This document shows, piece after piece, positions 26,701-39,700 of a stretch of DNA of 64,000 nt; the stretch's first letter is position 1; each line of letters opens with the position of its first letter. Source of the stretch: Riptortus pedestris (taxonomy: Eukaryota; Arthropoda; Insecta; Hemiptera; Alydidae). A model generated the notes under the pieces. It did not search any database, was not told the origin of the DNA, and worked only from the letters and a program-made list of their open reading frames with translations. Both the position numbers and the translations under genes were made by a program. Location of the stretch: NCBI GenBank assembly GCA_019009955.1, contig CM032230.1, positions 4,957,001 to 5,021,000 on the forward strand. Reading direction: 5' to 3'.

Positions 26701-29700
26701 ATATTGACATTTACCCGTCCCAGTGTTTAGGGTTAATACCCGTCGTTTCTGTTAATTTGTTAATAATTAAATTAATTTTTTATGTAAGACTTCACTATCC
26801 TCCATATTGTCATATTTCCCGTTTCCAATGCATTATGCATAGATTTGAATTATTAAGGACAAAATATTAACATACATTTGAATTAATTTTTCCAGGTGAG
26901 GCACCTGGTAGTTCATATTGAAAAGAATTGTTGAGCAACTTTCTCTAAATAACTAAACAACTTTTGTCATGTGCATATTTGCAGAAAAATCAATAGAAAA
27001 CGAAATACCGCTATTTTTATTTTCAGGCCTCCCTTACAACGCCCACTTCTGCCCGTTCCTAGAAATGTTGGCATGGCTTATGATAATGAAGGCGTTAGTG
27101 CTAATACAAATACCGAGTTTTTTTCATTTAGGTTGAGTCTCTTGTGTGCCAAATAAAATTGTCGACTCCCGCTATCATTTTTAGCGTATAACGCATTTAT
27201 ACTTCGGTATACAACGAAAGTGTATGTGACAAAAGTTGATCTAAATAACAAAATAAACAGCTTTTAATATGTGCATTTTTGCCGAAAAACCAATAGGAAT
27301 CGAAATATCGGTACTTTTAAATTCAGGCATCCCTTACAACCCCCACTCCTGCCCGTCCCTAGAAATGTTGGCACAGCTTATTATAATGAAGGCGTTAGTG
27401 CTAATACACATACTGAGTTTTATTTAGTTCGGTTGAGTCTTTTGTGCCAAATAAAATTGTTCAGTTCCGCTAAAGGTTTTAGTCTATATCTCGTTTATAA
27501 TTCAGTATACGGAAAAAGTGTATATAACAAAAGTTACTCTAAATAACAAAATAAACAACTTTTGTTATGTTCATATTTGCCAAAAAACCAATAGGAAACG
27601 AAATATCGCTATTCTTAATTTCTGGCTTCCCTTATATCCCCCACTCCTGTTCGTTTCAGAGGATATTAATATAGCCTAAAGTCTAAGTTTGGTTAGTAGT
27701 AATATACATACTAAGTTTCATAAAATTCGGTTCAGCCGTTTATGCGTGAAAAGGTAACAAACAAACAGACACCAAAGAAACAAAATACAGTTATGGTGTC
27801 TATGAGATGTGAAACAAAAAGTTATCGTGAAATTTCGCGAAAAAAATCAATGTACAGACAGAGGTTACAATTTTATATATATATAGATAAATTTTGTGAG
27901 TGCAACACCATGAAAGTCAAAGAATTCAAAATGACAATTATATTGAATTCACAATGTAAGTTTAAGTGACTAAAAAAGCCCAACGTCTACAATTCGGTAC
28001 GTTGGGAATAAAGGGACTAATATCCATATGCTATAATTTCAATTTATGCCCAGCTTTCTTTGGAAAGCCTAATCTCATTTCCAGTTCACTATCTGGGTCA
28101 AGGTGTACCACTGAATGACATATTGTACTTAAAATGGATATGAGGGAGGAGGGGGAAGAGGAGTCCTTTCAATTCCATGGTAAATAATTGAACTCCACTT
28201 ATTGCTTTAATTTAACATTTGGAAACTCTTGAAAAGACTGTTTCTCCCCTTCCAAACAAATTCATGTTCAAGTGTGGGCAATGATTTATTATTTATAAAA
28301 CAACTACTGGTAAATAGAAATAAAAAATTTATCTTTTTTTTTCCACATTCAATACTTAAGAGTTTGGCTCAATTCTATTTCCCTTTTTTGAACAAGCAGA
28401 TAGTTTAAAATAATTTACCAATTTCCCGTCATGTTTCTTTGGTGGACTAACAGCTGGGTTTCTTTTCCTTTCTTCTGTTTTTGCTGCTGGTGTTGTAGCT
28501 CGCCTGGAACTAACCTGCCCCCGTGTTGCTTTACTTGATGATTCCCTGGTAAGAGGAGGAGATACAGCACTGCTACTTGATGTAACTTTAGGCACCTGAA
28601 ACCACCATATATACTAGCAATATCTTAACAGGAAAATCTTACAAAAACAAATCTTTCAATTGTTAATTAAGGCAGGAGCCAACCATTCAATCAATGTTAC
28701 TTGATATACCTGCTCTTTAAAATGTACAATTGCCCTAGGGTACAATCAACATAATAATAAAATAATACAAAGCTTTCATAAAAATAAAAAAATACCAAAG
28801 AAACATAAAGATGACGAGTATTCGATTAAGTGACGATAACATGTAATACAACAAGACAACTATATTACTTGAAAAACTAATAGACCTAAATACAATAGCT
28901 TCTGGCTAGCACCCTCATATCAGACTTGGGTAGTGATTGCCTAATTCCGGTATTTACTTATATTTTTAACTACAACTACAACTAGATTAGTTGCATTGAG
29001 CAACTATAAACTAGTAGTTAGTAGTTGACAATGAAAAACTACTTTTCAATAGTTAGTTTCCTTAACTACTAACTAATAGTTAAAATTTTCAACTACAAAC
29101 TACTAGTTGGTAGTTAAATGAAAAAGTAGTCAACTGATTTCATAGTTAACTAGTAATAAATTCAGTAAAATAGGAGTACTAATTCTGATTTCTGGTATTT
29201 TAAACATAAATTTTTTTTATTAAGATCAGTCCCCCCCTTTCTAAATGAGGCTGACCAGTAATATCGTGAAGTACTTTTACAATCATCAGTAGTTAAAAGT
29301 TAAATAATTGCAATTATCAACCACATTTGGAATTCATAGTTAAAAATATCTTTTATTTAACTTGTAGTTGGTAGTTAAAAAAATTAACTACTAACTATTA
29401 ATTACAAAAATGTAATTAGTAGTTGTGGTTAGTCGTTATAGTTACATTTTACCATAGTCACAAATACACCCATGTAACCTATCTGTTTACCTTAATTTCT
29501 CTATGAAGGCATTTTCCATTAAAGCTGAACTAATAGCAACATTAAGCTATCTTTCTTGCAAAGTGGCAAGAACTTTAGATAGAATGGATGAAGAAAATCT
29601 GATATAAAAAGACTTTTGAGACATTTATCCAAATTTCACTGATTTCAGTTGGGAAAAATCTGATTTGGGCATTACATGTCAAATAACTAATAAACAAAAT

Positions 29701-30691
29701 ATTTGGAAGCATTTAATTTAAAAGTGATATACGATTACCTCCAACGGAATGCATTGGATAAAAAAAGTCATAGAACATAATTTGTAGATCTTTTCACGAT
29801 AAACAAAAAGGTCCTACACAAATGTTTTGTATCTCTAATACATACAGAGAAATTGTAAATATTAATTGGTGCCTTCCTCTTAACTCCACCCTCCCAGTGA
29901 TTGTCGACTTCAATCAAAAGTGGAGGTGTACAACTAGACATTAAAATTCCAAATAAGAAATTTCAACATTCTAAGGCCAGCTGTTTATAAGTTATGCCCA
30001 ATATGAACATAAACATCATGCGTAACCTAGTCAAAATGGGATCAGGAAGCTTCCAAATATTTAACCAGTTACAATACTTCCTTTACTGTACAAGTAAAAA
30101 AGAAGAACATATTTACAAATGATTTTCGAACAATTGATACAACTACTCTCTAACAAGTCGAATGGTCAACAGACTGAACAAGAAGTTACTCTAATCTTGA
30201 ACTTCTAATTTATAATTTTCAAAGAGTAGTGATAATTTTTTCAGAGGATTTGGAGTAAAACTTAAACAAACATGGTTAACCTGAGTGCCAATATTAATTA
30301 ACCGAATTATAAGAGTTGATTAATGATTGTGTTCTATTACCTTGGGTGGCGGTGGTGCAGGAGGTTCGGGGGATGGTGATGGTGGAGGCGGCCTCTTGTT
30401 CGCTGGTGTTTCCTTGTTATTGTTATTATTATTATTGTTGTTGTTATTATTGTTTAAATTTATATTTGCAGATTTGAGTGATGTTGAGCTTTCTGAAAGG
30501 GTCCGTCTTCTCCCACGGCGCCTCTTGTCATTCCTTAAGCATACAAGAAATAAGATCAGATGAGAGTATTTAAAGTGAATTATAAATAGAAACCAAGATT
30601 ATCAATACAAATAAGGTTATCAGCAACCTTACTTTCTGAAGAGAATTTCAATAAGAGATAAACAAAATCCTAGGTGATTACATCATTACTA

Positions 30692-30734
<43 letters not shown>

Positions 30735-33700
30735 CTTACCCTGACGATGATGTTACTGTACACTTGTCACCTGCTATACAAGCACTTCCAGGTCTATGGG
30801 GAAGCACAATTTCTGTCTTAGCTTCAATAGCTGAAGTACTAACAATATATAAGTGAAGGGTACCTTTCTCAATGCAATGTTTAATCTGAAAAAAATAAAA
30901 TAAAATAAATAATAATTTCATTATAAATAAAAAAAAAAAAAAATGAAAAGAATAAAGAACATACCTCTGCATTTGGGGTACAAGATGACCTAACAAACCT
31001 CGCGTCATTCCCGTATGTAGAAGTATCAACTTGTACTTCGGTAACTTCAGAGCCCGGGCCATTAATTTTATGGTGGAACACAAACTGTTTAGGATTTCCT
31101 GTTCCACCTTTAGAAAGCATATACTTTCCTCTTATTTCTATGATTGCCTGATTTGCAGGGATGTAAGCTGTCGTCACAAGAATCTAAAAGAGAAAAAAGA
31201 AAGTAAGAATTAGAATTTCATTGAATTAGAAATGAAATATAATTTTTTGATCAAATGAGTTTAGGCTCTAGTAGTATTATTAAATCACACACGCCTTAAA
31301 AAGCCGTAGAGATGGATGTGGTAAGGATATCTGATCAATAGTGTAGTGGGTAGCACACATCGCATACATCACAGTCCAAAACTGATAACAGCTTCAAGAA
31401 ACAATTCCACAGCTACAGGAAAGTAAGATTAAAAACGAATGTTATTTTATATACTCATTACCTTCATTCCCTTTATTTGTTTAAATAGATTCAATATTAT
31501 ACAGAGAGTTTCCTTGTACAAAATAAGGCCTAAGAATGAAGTCTAAGACTATAAACTCATTTCATAGAAGTTTTGTCACACAAGAGCTGCTTAAACTAAG
31601 CAGATTTCCCACAAACTGATATATGACATGATGATGAACTCAACTCGACATCTATTCTCTACAAATCCTTAGTAAGGAGCCTATGTACGTAGGATTTGAA
31701 ATCCCAGCTGGATATGAGATGCTTAATGACATTTATTTAAAGTGAAAAACAAAAATGAGGATCAGTGGACATTGGAGAAGTTTGGAGAGTACAACCTCAA
31801 TAGCTGATTTCCCTTGAGGGAAATCTGTTAAAACAGTAAATGTCTCATGCAGAGAAGCCTGATATATTATTAGACTTTGAGAATGGTGCTTCAGTAAAAA
31901 GCCTCTAGGTTTGGACTAGACAAACAATTGCCAAAAGGTTATTGACAGATATTCTTTCGAGAACAAGAAACCACATTAACACTTTCGCTGCGGATGCCCG
32001 AACCGAAAATCACTACCAAAAAACGAAATTTTTTTTTTGTTTTCTGTTTTAAAGTTGTTCAAACTAAGTAAAAACCTATTTGTGGTAATTTTTATGCATT
32101 TTTAACAACGATAATCGTATTTTTTTAAACCTCGCAACGTATGAGAGGTCCGCACACGGCAGTGAATCAGGTTATGCAAACCCTCAAGACAGAACATTTT
32201 GTGTGTATTTCCCTACCTAGTTCACTGTCGTGTGCGGACATTGCATACGTTGCGTAGGGAGGAAGAAATACGATTATTAGGTTACAAATGCATATAAAGT
32301 ATACATAATAATGGAATAGATCTATAAGAAAAACATATTGATCCAAAATGAACTTATGCGCTATATAACTTATACGCTGAAAATACACCACCTGAACAGA
32401 AACTTTTGTTTAGTAATGGGAAATTTCTTTATTTCGTAATTGGTTATGAAATCATAAATCAAATACACATATAAAAAATTATGAATGACAATAAAATGGC
32501 TTGAAAGTCATTGTTTCTGTTCTGTTCAGGTGGCGTTTTTTCTGAAATTAGAAACAAACTATATGGAACAGAGGTAATCATAAATAAATAAAGCAGTGAT
32601 TTTATGGATATTATAAATTAATTTATTCTATATATATATATCCTCCTATAGGTCCTCTCTGTAAAATCAGTCAAAGCTGGAAAATGCAAATGACTTGGCC
32701 AGACGGAGGTCAGAACACTACTGAATGCTTGTGAGTGCAGAGGTTCTCCCCACTCCAACCTTCAGGTCTCTAGAACGAATGGAGGTCGAGGCGACGCTCC
32801 TCGCAACATATGTGAGGCCCGCACCAGGGAGTGACTCAGGACCTCGCATATGTTGCGAGGGTCCGCAGTGAGAGTGTTAATGTCTGATTTTGCAGTATCT
32901 ATTATAATCAATTCAAGACAGTGAATAATCAAATTTAAGGTCAAACAAATTCTCATGTTATAAATAATTCAAATTTATTTTACTATATTTTAAAAATTAT
33001 TATTTCCTATATGTTGTTCTTTTTACAGCTTTGGCGTTCTGATTATTTCAGATATCTTAGAAACATGCAATTTCTTTAACATAAACATTTTTAATTGATC
33101 AGTAAACTATTTGAAAGACTTTAGGCTAAAAAGATTTTTTTTATTTTTATGAAACACATTAGTGGACTGTTCGTTCTGCATGCCCCAAATCCATTATGCC
33201 ACCTAATACTTCCCAGTCCTATCTATGTCTGGTATTCCCCCCCTCCCCAAAAGAATGAGATCTATGTCTCATAAGTTGTTTCCTTGGCAAACCCAAAAAC
33301 TAAGAGTGGAATTAGTCCCTTAGTTTTACTAGCTAATAAGTTAATACGAGGTCGTGTCATAGATCCATTTAACAGACACATTACAATAACAATGTGTAAT
33401 AAATGATCACAGATCGAATATTTATTTAATAAATTAGTGATGAAGTACAGCCTATAAAACTTATGTTTATTACAACACCTTGGTACAAAACTACTCTTTC
33501 TTTCAGCTATTGCCACTAATATTGGGGTTCATATCGAGAGGAGTTTAGAATAAGGATCAATATAAAGATGTTCCTATACACACCTTTAGGCCTGAAGGGA
33601 GAAGGGAAACTTTAGACTTTGGTGTTGCAGAGAGAGAGCTGTTGAGCCTGAGTTCGGAGTGTAGGCCGTTAACTTTTATAGCAGATATCCTCGCCCGCAG

Positions 33701-36700
33701 CTCTTGGGAGTAGTGGTTTGTAACAGCTTCTTCGTAAGAATCAATCCATTGTCGGAGTTGAGTAATATTTTCAGCAGGTGAAGGAGATCTCATTTCTGGG
33801 CCCGCAGGGCCAACTTCTTTCTTCTCGGCTGGCACCTGTAAAATATTCTATATAAGTAAATAAATTCAAATGGTAATTCATGTTGTAAAAGCTATACAAA
33901 TAAATTGCGTGAGATCTTTGAACAAGAGTAAGTCTAAAGCAATTATAATGGAACTCAAGTAACAAAATACTAAGTTGAATAATAAAGATAATTTAATGCA
34001 AAACAATTGTTCTCCCTCTGACTTGAAATAATTTATGATACAGAGGATCTTTCTCTTCACCCTTCACTATAAGGGATGTACACCTTCATGGAAACGAATG
34101 ATAATGATTCTTTTTAAGTGTGAATGAACAATATTATATGCACACACAAACACACCGATAATAAAATGATTTTTTCTTTTAATAAGTGTTAAAATATCAG
34201 TTAATAAGACAAAAGAGATGGTACAAATTGTTATAGTAGTTCAATTTAAAAGCTCTATTAATTCATAACTATGGACACAATGTAAATGATTATTAAAGTA
34301 TGGCTGATATACCAACATTATTTACTTAATATACCACTAAAAAACAACTAATTCAATAAAAAAATTAATACAAATGCTCAGACTTCACCTGAAAAAAAAA
34401 CAAACAATGTATTTCATTTAATTACACAACTTACTGTGAACATTACTCTCATCAAAGCTTACTGTGGGCTCCCATTAGATTAAAAAATCTCAAGAGGAAG
34501 AGGGAGGGGGGAATGTTATGTTATACCTAAGGTGTTAGAAATAAGCAGGCTTACTGTACTATTTTAAAATATCATTTATTACAAATTATTAGTGAAATGT
34601 ATTTACTTATATGAAGTATGATAGATTAGGCTCAACATATGATTCATATATTAAAAAAGTTAGGCATTTCAATGAACTGCTAATAAACAGTGATCTGACT
34701 ATTAAATTTTACCTCTTTAGTTTTCTTGGAAATAGTCTTCTTTTGTTTCTGTTTGGGCAATGTTTTAGTGTATTTGCCTCTCTTAGTAGTACTGCTTTCT
34801 GAATTAGTTCTCCATCGCCCACTCGATTTGGTACTACCACCTCTGTCTCCTCGTCTCCGAGTTACACTCCGCTGATTACTGGCTTTTCTGCTTGCACTAT
34901 TTCCTCCGCTGCTATTTCGCCCTGTACAAAAGTTTCTTGTAAGAATGAAATATTTGAATACAGTGGTATAAATGGGTAGTAAATACTTTAGGGAAAAATT
35001 AATCAGGCAATCTGTATACATTATATTCAGGGCCTCTTTTTAGTTTAGCAGGTAGGAACACTCTCATCGCAAAAAAATAAATGGCTGTCAGTCTGAATGT
35101 GACTGGCTAAGTTTTATTTTAATTACCTAAGGCCATAGCTTATCTTGAGTTTAAAGCATTCAATAAGGGACTAAAACAGGACATGGCATATATGATTTAT
35201 CAAATTCAATTACAGAATATTCATGAACAATGAGTTTTCGACCATTAATAATAACTTCTAGAGGACGATTATAGATGAATACATCTATTAGATGACTTAT
35301 TAATTTACTATACTAACTTTATATAACTGCTCAATGAAACAGTAGCAGTGTGGTTAACAAGATATAAATATTAGTCAGGGTAGATGGGACAGGGTAGAAT
35401 AACATGTTGAGTAAGCTTAAAGAAAAGTTAGTTGGCTTTGTGACATAATGAAATTAACGACTTCCAGTCAAGCAACTGCCTACCAATACAATTAGGTAGT
35501 CCCTAATTTTATTTCTTAGTGTCCCTTTCAGGCAATTTAGTTAGCAGAATCCTTTCTCAATGAACAATATTAATTCCAATCTAATAAGGGAGCATATATT
35601 TAACTAAGTATTTTAATTCATGATGATCTAAAAATCTAAAAAGAATTCGACTTATAAGTTCGAATTAGGCAAGAAGGACAGTCTTCAAAGATGATATTGA
35701 AGAGTCAATGTCTTTCTTCATAACTGTTCTAAAAGAAAGGGACATCCAATAGAAAATCTTGAGGCTCATGCTAACTATGTGATTTAACACGTTCGCTGCT
35801 GCAGTCTATATGTGATATACTCCACCACTAACTGCACCGGCCCCCGGTGCCTCTCCTAACGTTAAAACCTGCATCGGACCCCGGGGACCGATGTAGTTTT
35901 TGAAGGTAACGCTATCTCTTGACAATTCATGTGAACTAAATGAATGAATTAGCAGAGCCTTCAGTCCTCCAATCCAAAAACTAGCACCAGCAAAGCCAGG
36001 AGTGGTCCCCGGCGTCGGATGTCGTCTACAACTAATGTACATTTTTTATCACATTGTCAGCTGTTATTTCCAATAAGCACTCTAAACTTGTAAGCACTTC
36101 TAGGTCAGTAGTTGAACTAGAACAGGAGAGTAAATAATCCTTGTCTGTAAAACTATCGTCACTTGAAGTCATATCACTCTCACTTTCACTGCTGTCTGCA
36201 AGACAGTGCGTACTCCTGCAACCCAGCCGGTATCACCAGCTACCGGGTAACCCATCCCCAGTGTTCCATTACACCCAATCACAATTCCCTCACCCTTATA
36301 ATGGAACTATAGTTCAGTAGAAACTATCACTTCTCACCCCCGGTAGGTCACACTACCTTACTACCATCTAAATTCTGAAGCTGGGTCTCAGATAAAAAAA
36401 AAAAAAAAAAAAAAAAAAGTGCTTACTCAACTAATTTCCGACGAGACATACTGAGTGCAACACAATGGTAAATGAGCGAATGAGGGACATGGAAGGTAAA
36501 ACAGATTCAAGTCAGTTCATGTTTGATCAAGTTGTGACTGGAATAAGCATCGGGCGCCGGGGAGTGGTGCCGTACCAAATTGGAGTTTCTCTATTTCTAG
36601 ACGGTTACGGTCCCTGGAGTCCGATAGTATTTTTCTAGATTAACTAAATCCACAGGTTTTAAGAATAAATTACGTCCAATCCCCGTTAAAATATCTCTCA

Positions 36701-39700
36701 TAATAAGCTTGCTACAGCCTTCGTCTTTTTGGAGTGGACTGAAGGAGAGGGGCCCGTCTTGAAAGACTTGATGACGATCGGACCCCGGGGACCGATACAG
36801 CAGCGAACGTGTTAAGGCTTAGTACTTAGTAACACAATTAATAAATAAAATTGTTAGTTCTTGGTTACAAAAGGACGATAACCTTACCTAATTAACAATA
36901 GCAGAACAAAATGGATGTTAATAAATAAATAATTTATTTTAATAACATTCTTCTAAATAATAACTTGCCAGGATTAAAGGGATTAATGTACGAGAATAGA
37001 AAGGTGATCTATTTACCTGCTTTGGGTGGAGTATTAGGTGCGGATGACTCATGAGAATCAGAGGAATCATTGAACTGACTCCGTTTTGAGAGTTGGAGCC
37101 TGATAGCCCGAGCTTTGTCCACTTTCCTTGGCTCGCACTCCTCACAGCGATATTCATCGGGGATATTCCCTCGCTCAATACCCATGCAATCCACATGCTG
37201 CCAAACCCTACAACAGAACACACCTCACTCTAGCAAATAAAACATTATAATTAGAACAAAAATATATGAGTGAATGTTTAAAGTAAATGAGTACTAAAGC
37301 TATTCAGATACGTGTTAACAAGGCGAGGAAGAATGAATTAAGCAGCTGTATTGTATTTTATTAAATTTTAAATGCAATTAATTCTGTTTTTGCATTGTTG
37401 TCATATGTCATAAAATCCATCTGGGTCCTACTTGTTCATTTTATGAAGAAATCACCTGAAGGAAATTGTTTAGTATGGCCTTGGGTAAGAAGCAGAATCA
37501 AAATGGCCTCAAGGAAACAATGGTGTGAAATATGGCTGAAAGAGGTTTTAGAGCTGGCTTATCAACAATCCAGTCGAGGAAGTCAGCTAATTGACCCCCC
37601 CCCCCCATTATCTTGTTTCAATCTTACCTGATGACTAAAATGGGAAGAAATTACATCAGCTAAACTTGCTGCTCCCATTACAATGAAAGTAATACTGCCT
37701 AAATAATGAAACTAAAAACCATACTTTCCTTCATATATTTTTATAAATATACCAGATTGTAGGAATATCACAAAAGACAAAAGGTGAATGAACTTTATGA
37801 TCTGAATAATAAGAAGTTATTTTAGCTATAGAATATTCTTTAAAGTTTTTAAGAGACTAGAAATCAGAATACAGATTTTACTTACAGGCACTTATCACAG
37901 CATATCATGTAACCATCATCGTGTTGGAAGTCACTGTAAAGATAACAAAAAAAAAATTAGTTTTCCAGTAGAAAATAACAATCAACAAGATTATACAAAA
38001 GGATACACAGATTGAAATCTTCAAATATTTTAAGCTAAAAATACACTAACAGCCAAAATAAGGCACTTTCATATCAATTTAATTTATATTTGTTTTTATC
38101 TTTATTGTAGTTTTATTTCAACAAGAGAGGAGTTTGGAGGGTCTTGAATAAATAACTAATAATATAAAATCACACAGTTTGATATTTAAATATGGAAAAG
38201 GGATAAATATGATCATATGAAGAAATAAAACAGTTTCACTTAAGAAATTTGGTTACAGTAGTATCAAGATTCATTCGGCAATGCTCTAAGACATCTTTCA
38301 TGTCTCGAGGAGTATCAGAGGAAATAACTTCCTAACTAGAGAACTATATCACACAGAGCAAATACCAGCGTGGAAATTTGGCAAATGATTCCTGATACTG
38401 CTGTAGATATAGGCTCAATTCCTAAAGACGGAATAACCTCCCAATGAATTGGAATGTGGTTGGAGGCAACATGACACTACTGTCTACACCATATGTGTGC
38501 AATCACCAGGACATTCTGAAAAACCCAATTAAACAAAAATATTACAATACTTAATCCAAAGAAGAAGAAAAGAGATTTGTGCGTTTGAGAGTGCTTACAA
38601 ATGTGAAGTTTTTTTCAATGACAAAAGTTCAAAACATTGTACAAGGCTGACTGACAATAATTTGGAAAACTCTTTTCGTCTTTGTATCAGCAGAATTAAT
38701 CCAAACATTGATGGATTAGTTTTCCAAATTCAAGTTCTTATCTCATTGATTTCGGTGTCGCTTTTTAACTTTCGTTGTTTGTAATAATTCAAAATTTGAC
38801 GATTTAATTATAATGTTGTACCTATTACTTTCATTTCATTTTGTTATTTTAATAAATTGTATTATAATTACATTGTTGTATAATTTCATGCCTGATATCT
38901 ATCGATGAAATTATTAACATTACTTTAAAATGCACTACTTTTAAAAGCGGCCTGCAAATGTATTTGCACACTAGAGTTTGGCCTGCAACATGTCAAAGGT
39001 TCCCACCTGCTCTACACAAATATTGTCAAGACTCTAAAATTCCCTTATCTGCCAAACTCAAAGCAACACATTAGTTGTATACAATATTCTTATGCATAAT
39101 AGATTGAAACTTCACAATCCACAGCAATAAAAAAAAATACTGATTATTTAATATATGACACAATAAAATCACTACAGCATCAGGATATATCTGAAGTGAG
39201 GAACATGTGTCAAATAATGAAACTATTTCTCTCATAACTAACATATAATTAATGTATCAAGAGTTGAAAGCTGAATTTATTTACCAAATACATCTCGTAA
39301 CAGAATCTTCATCTTCTGGTGCGGTTTCTGTTTCCTCGCCATCTTCAGTGTTGCCAGGAGGCACCTCACCATCAGAAGAAATATCAGACTCATCTCCCCG
39401 ATTGCTGACACGGCCTTCAGGTGTCACTGCTCTAGAATAGCCTGAAAATAGACATACATATTTTACAATTAAGTCCTTAATTAATAAATGCCCAATTTAA
39501 ATCAATAGGTAAAGTATTTACCAGAACGTATGAAAGGTATTGGTGGGGTGAGGACAGGAGCAGGCTGTCGTGAAATACCGTTTGGAAGCGAAACTCCATT
39601 TGGATGGTTGGTAGTTAGAGCAGCTTTAGGAGAGATGAGCGCAGTTGGTGATGGAGGTAGGGCACAGTAATTGTGATCTTGAAGAACATACTAAAAAAAT

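Noticed and set aside
30327..30563. Plus-strand open frame over upSET exon 12, with poly-Leu and poly-Gly
   Set aside because: It is the antisense shadow of the poly-Asn and poly-Pro codons of the real minus-strand exon.
39252..39440. Plus-strand frame rich in Ser over upSET exon 5
   Set aside because: Shadow of the acidic minus-strand exon, which has clear splice sites and leads into the PHD finger.
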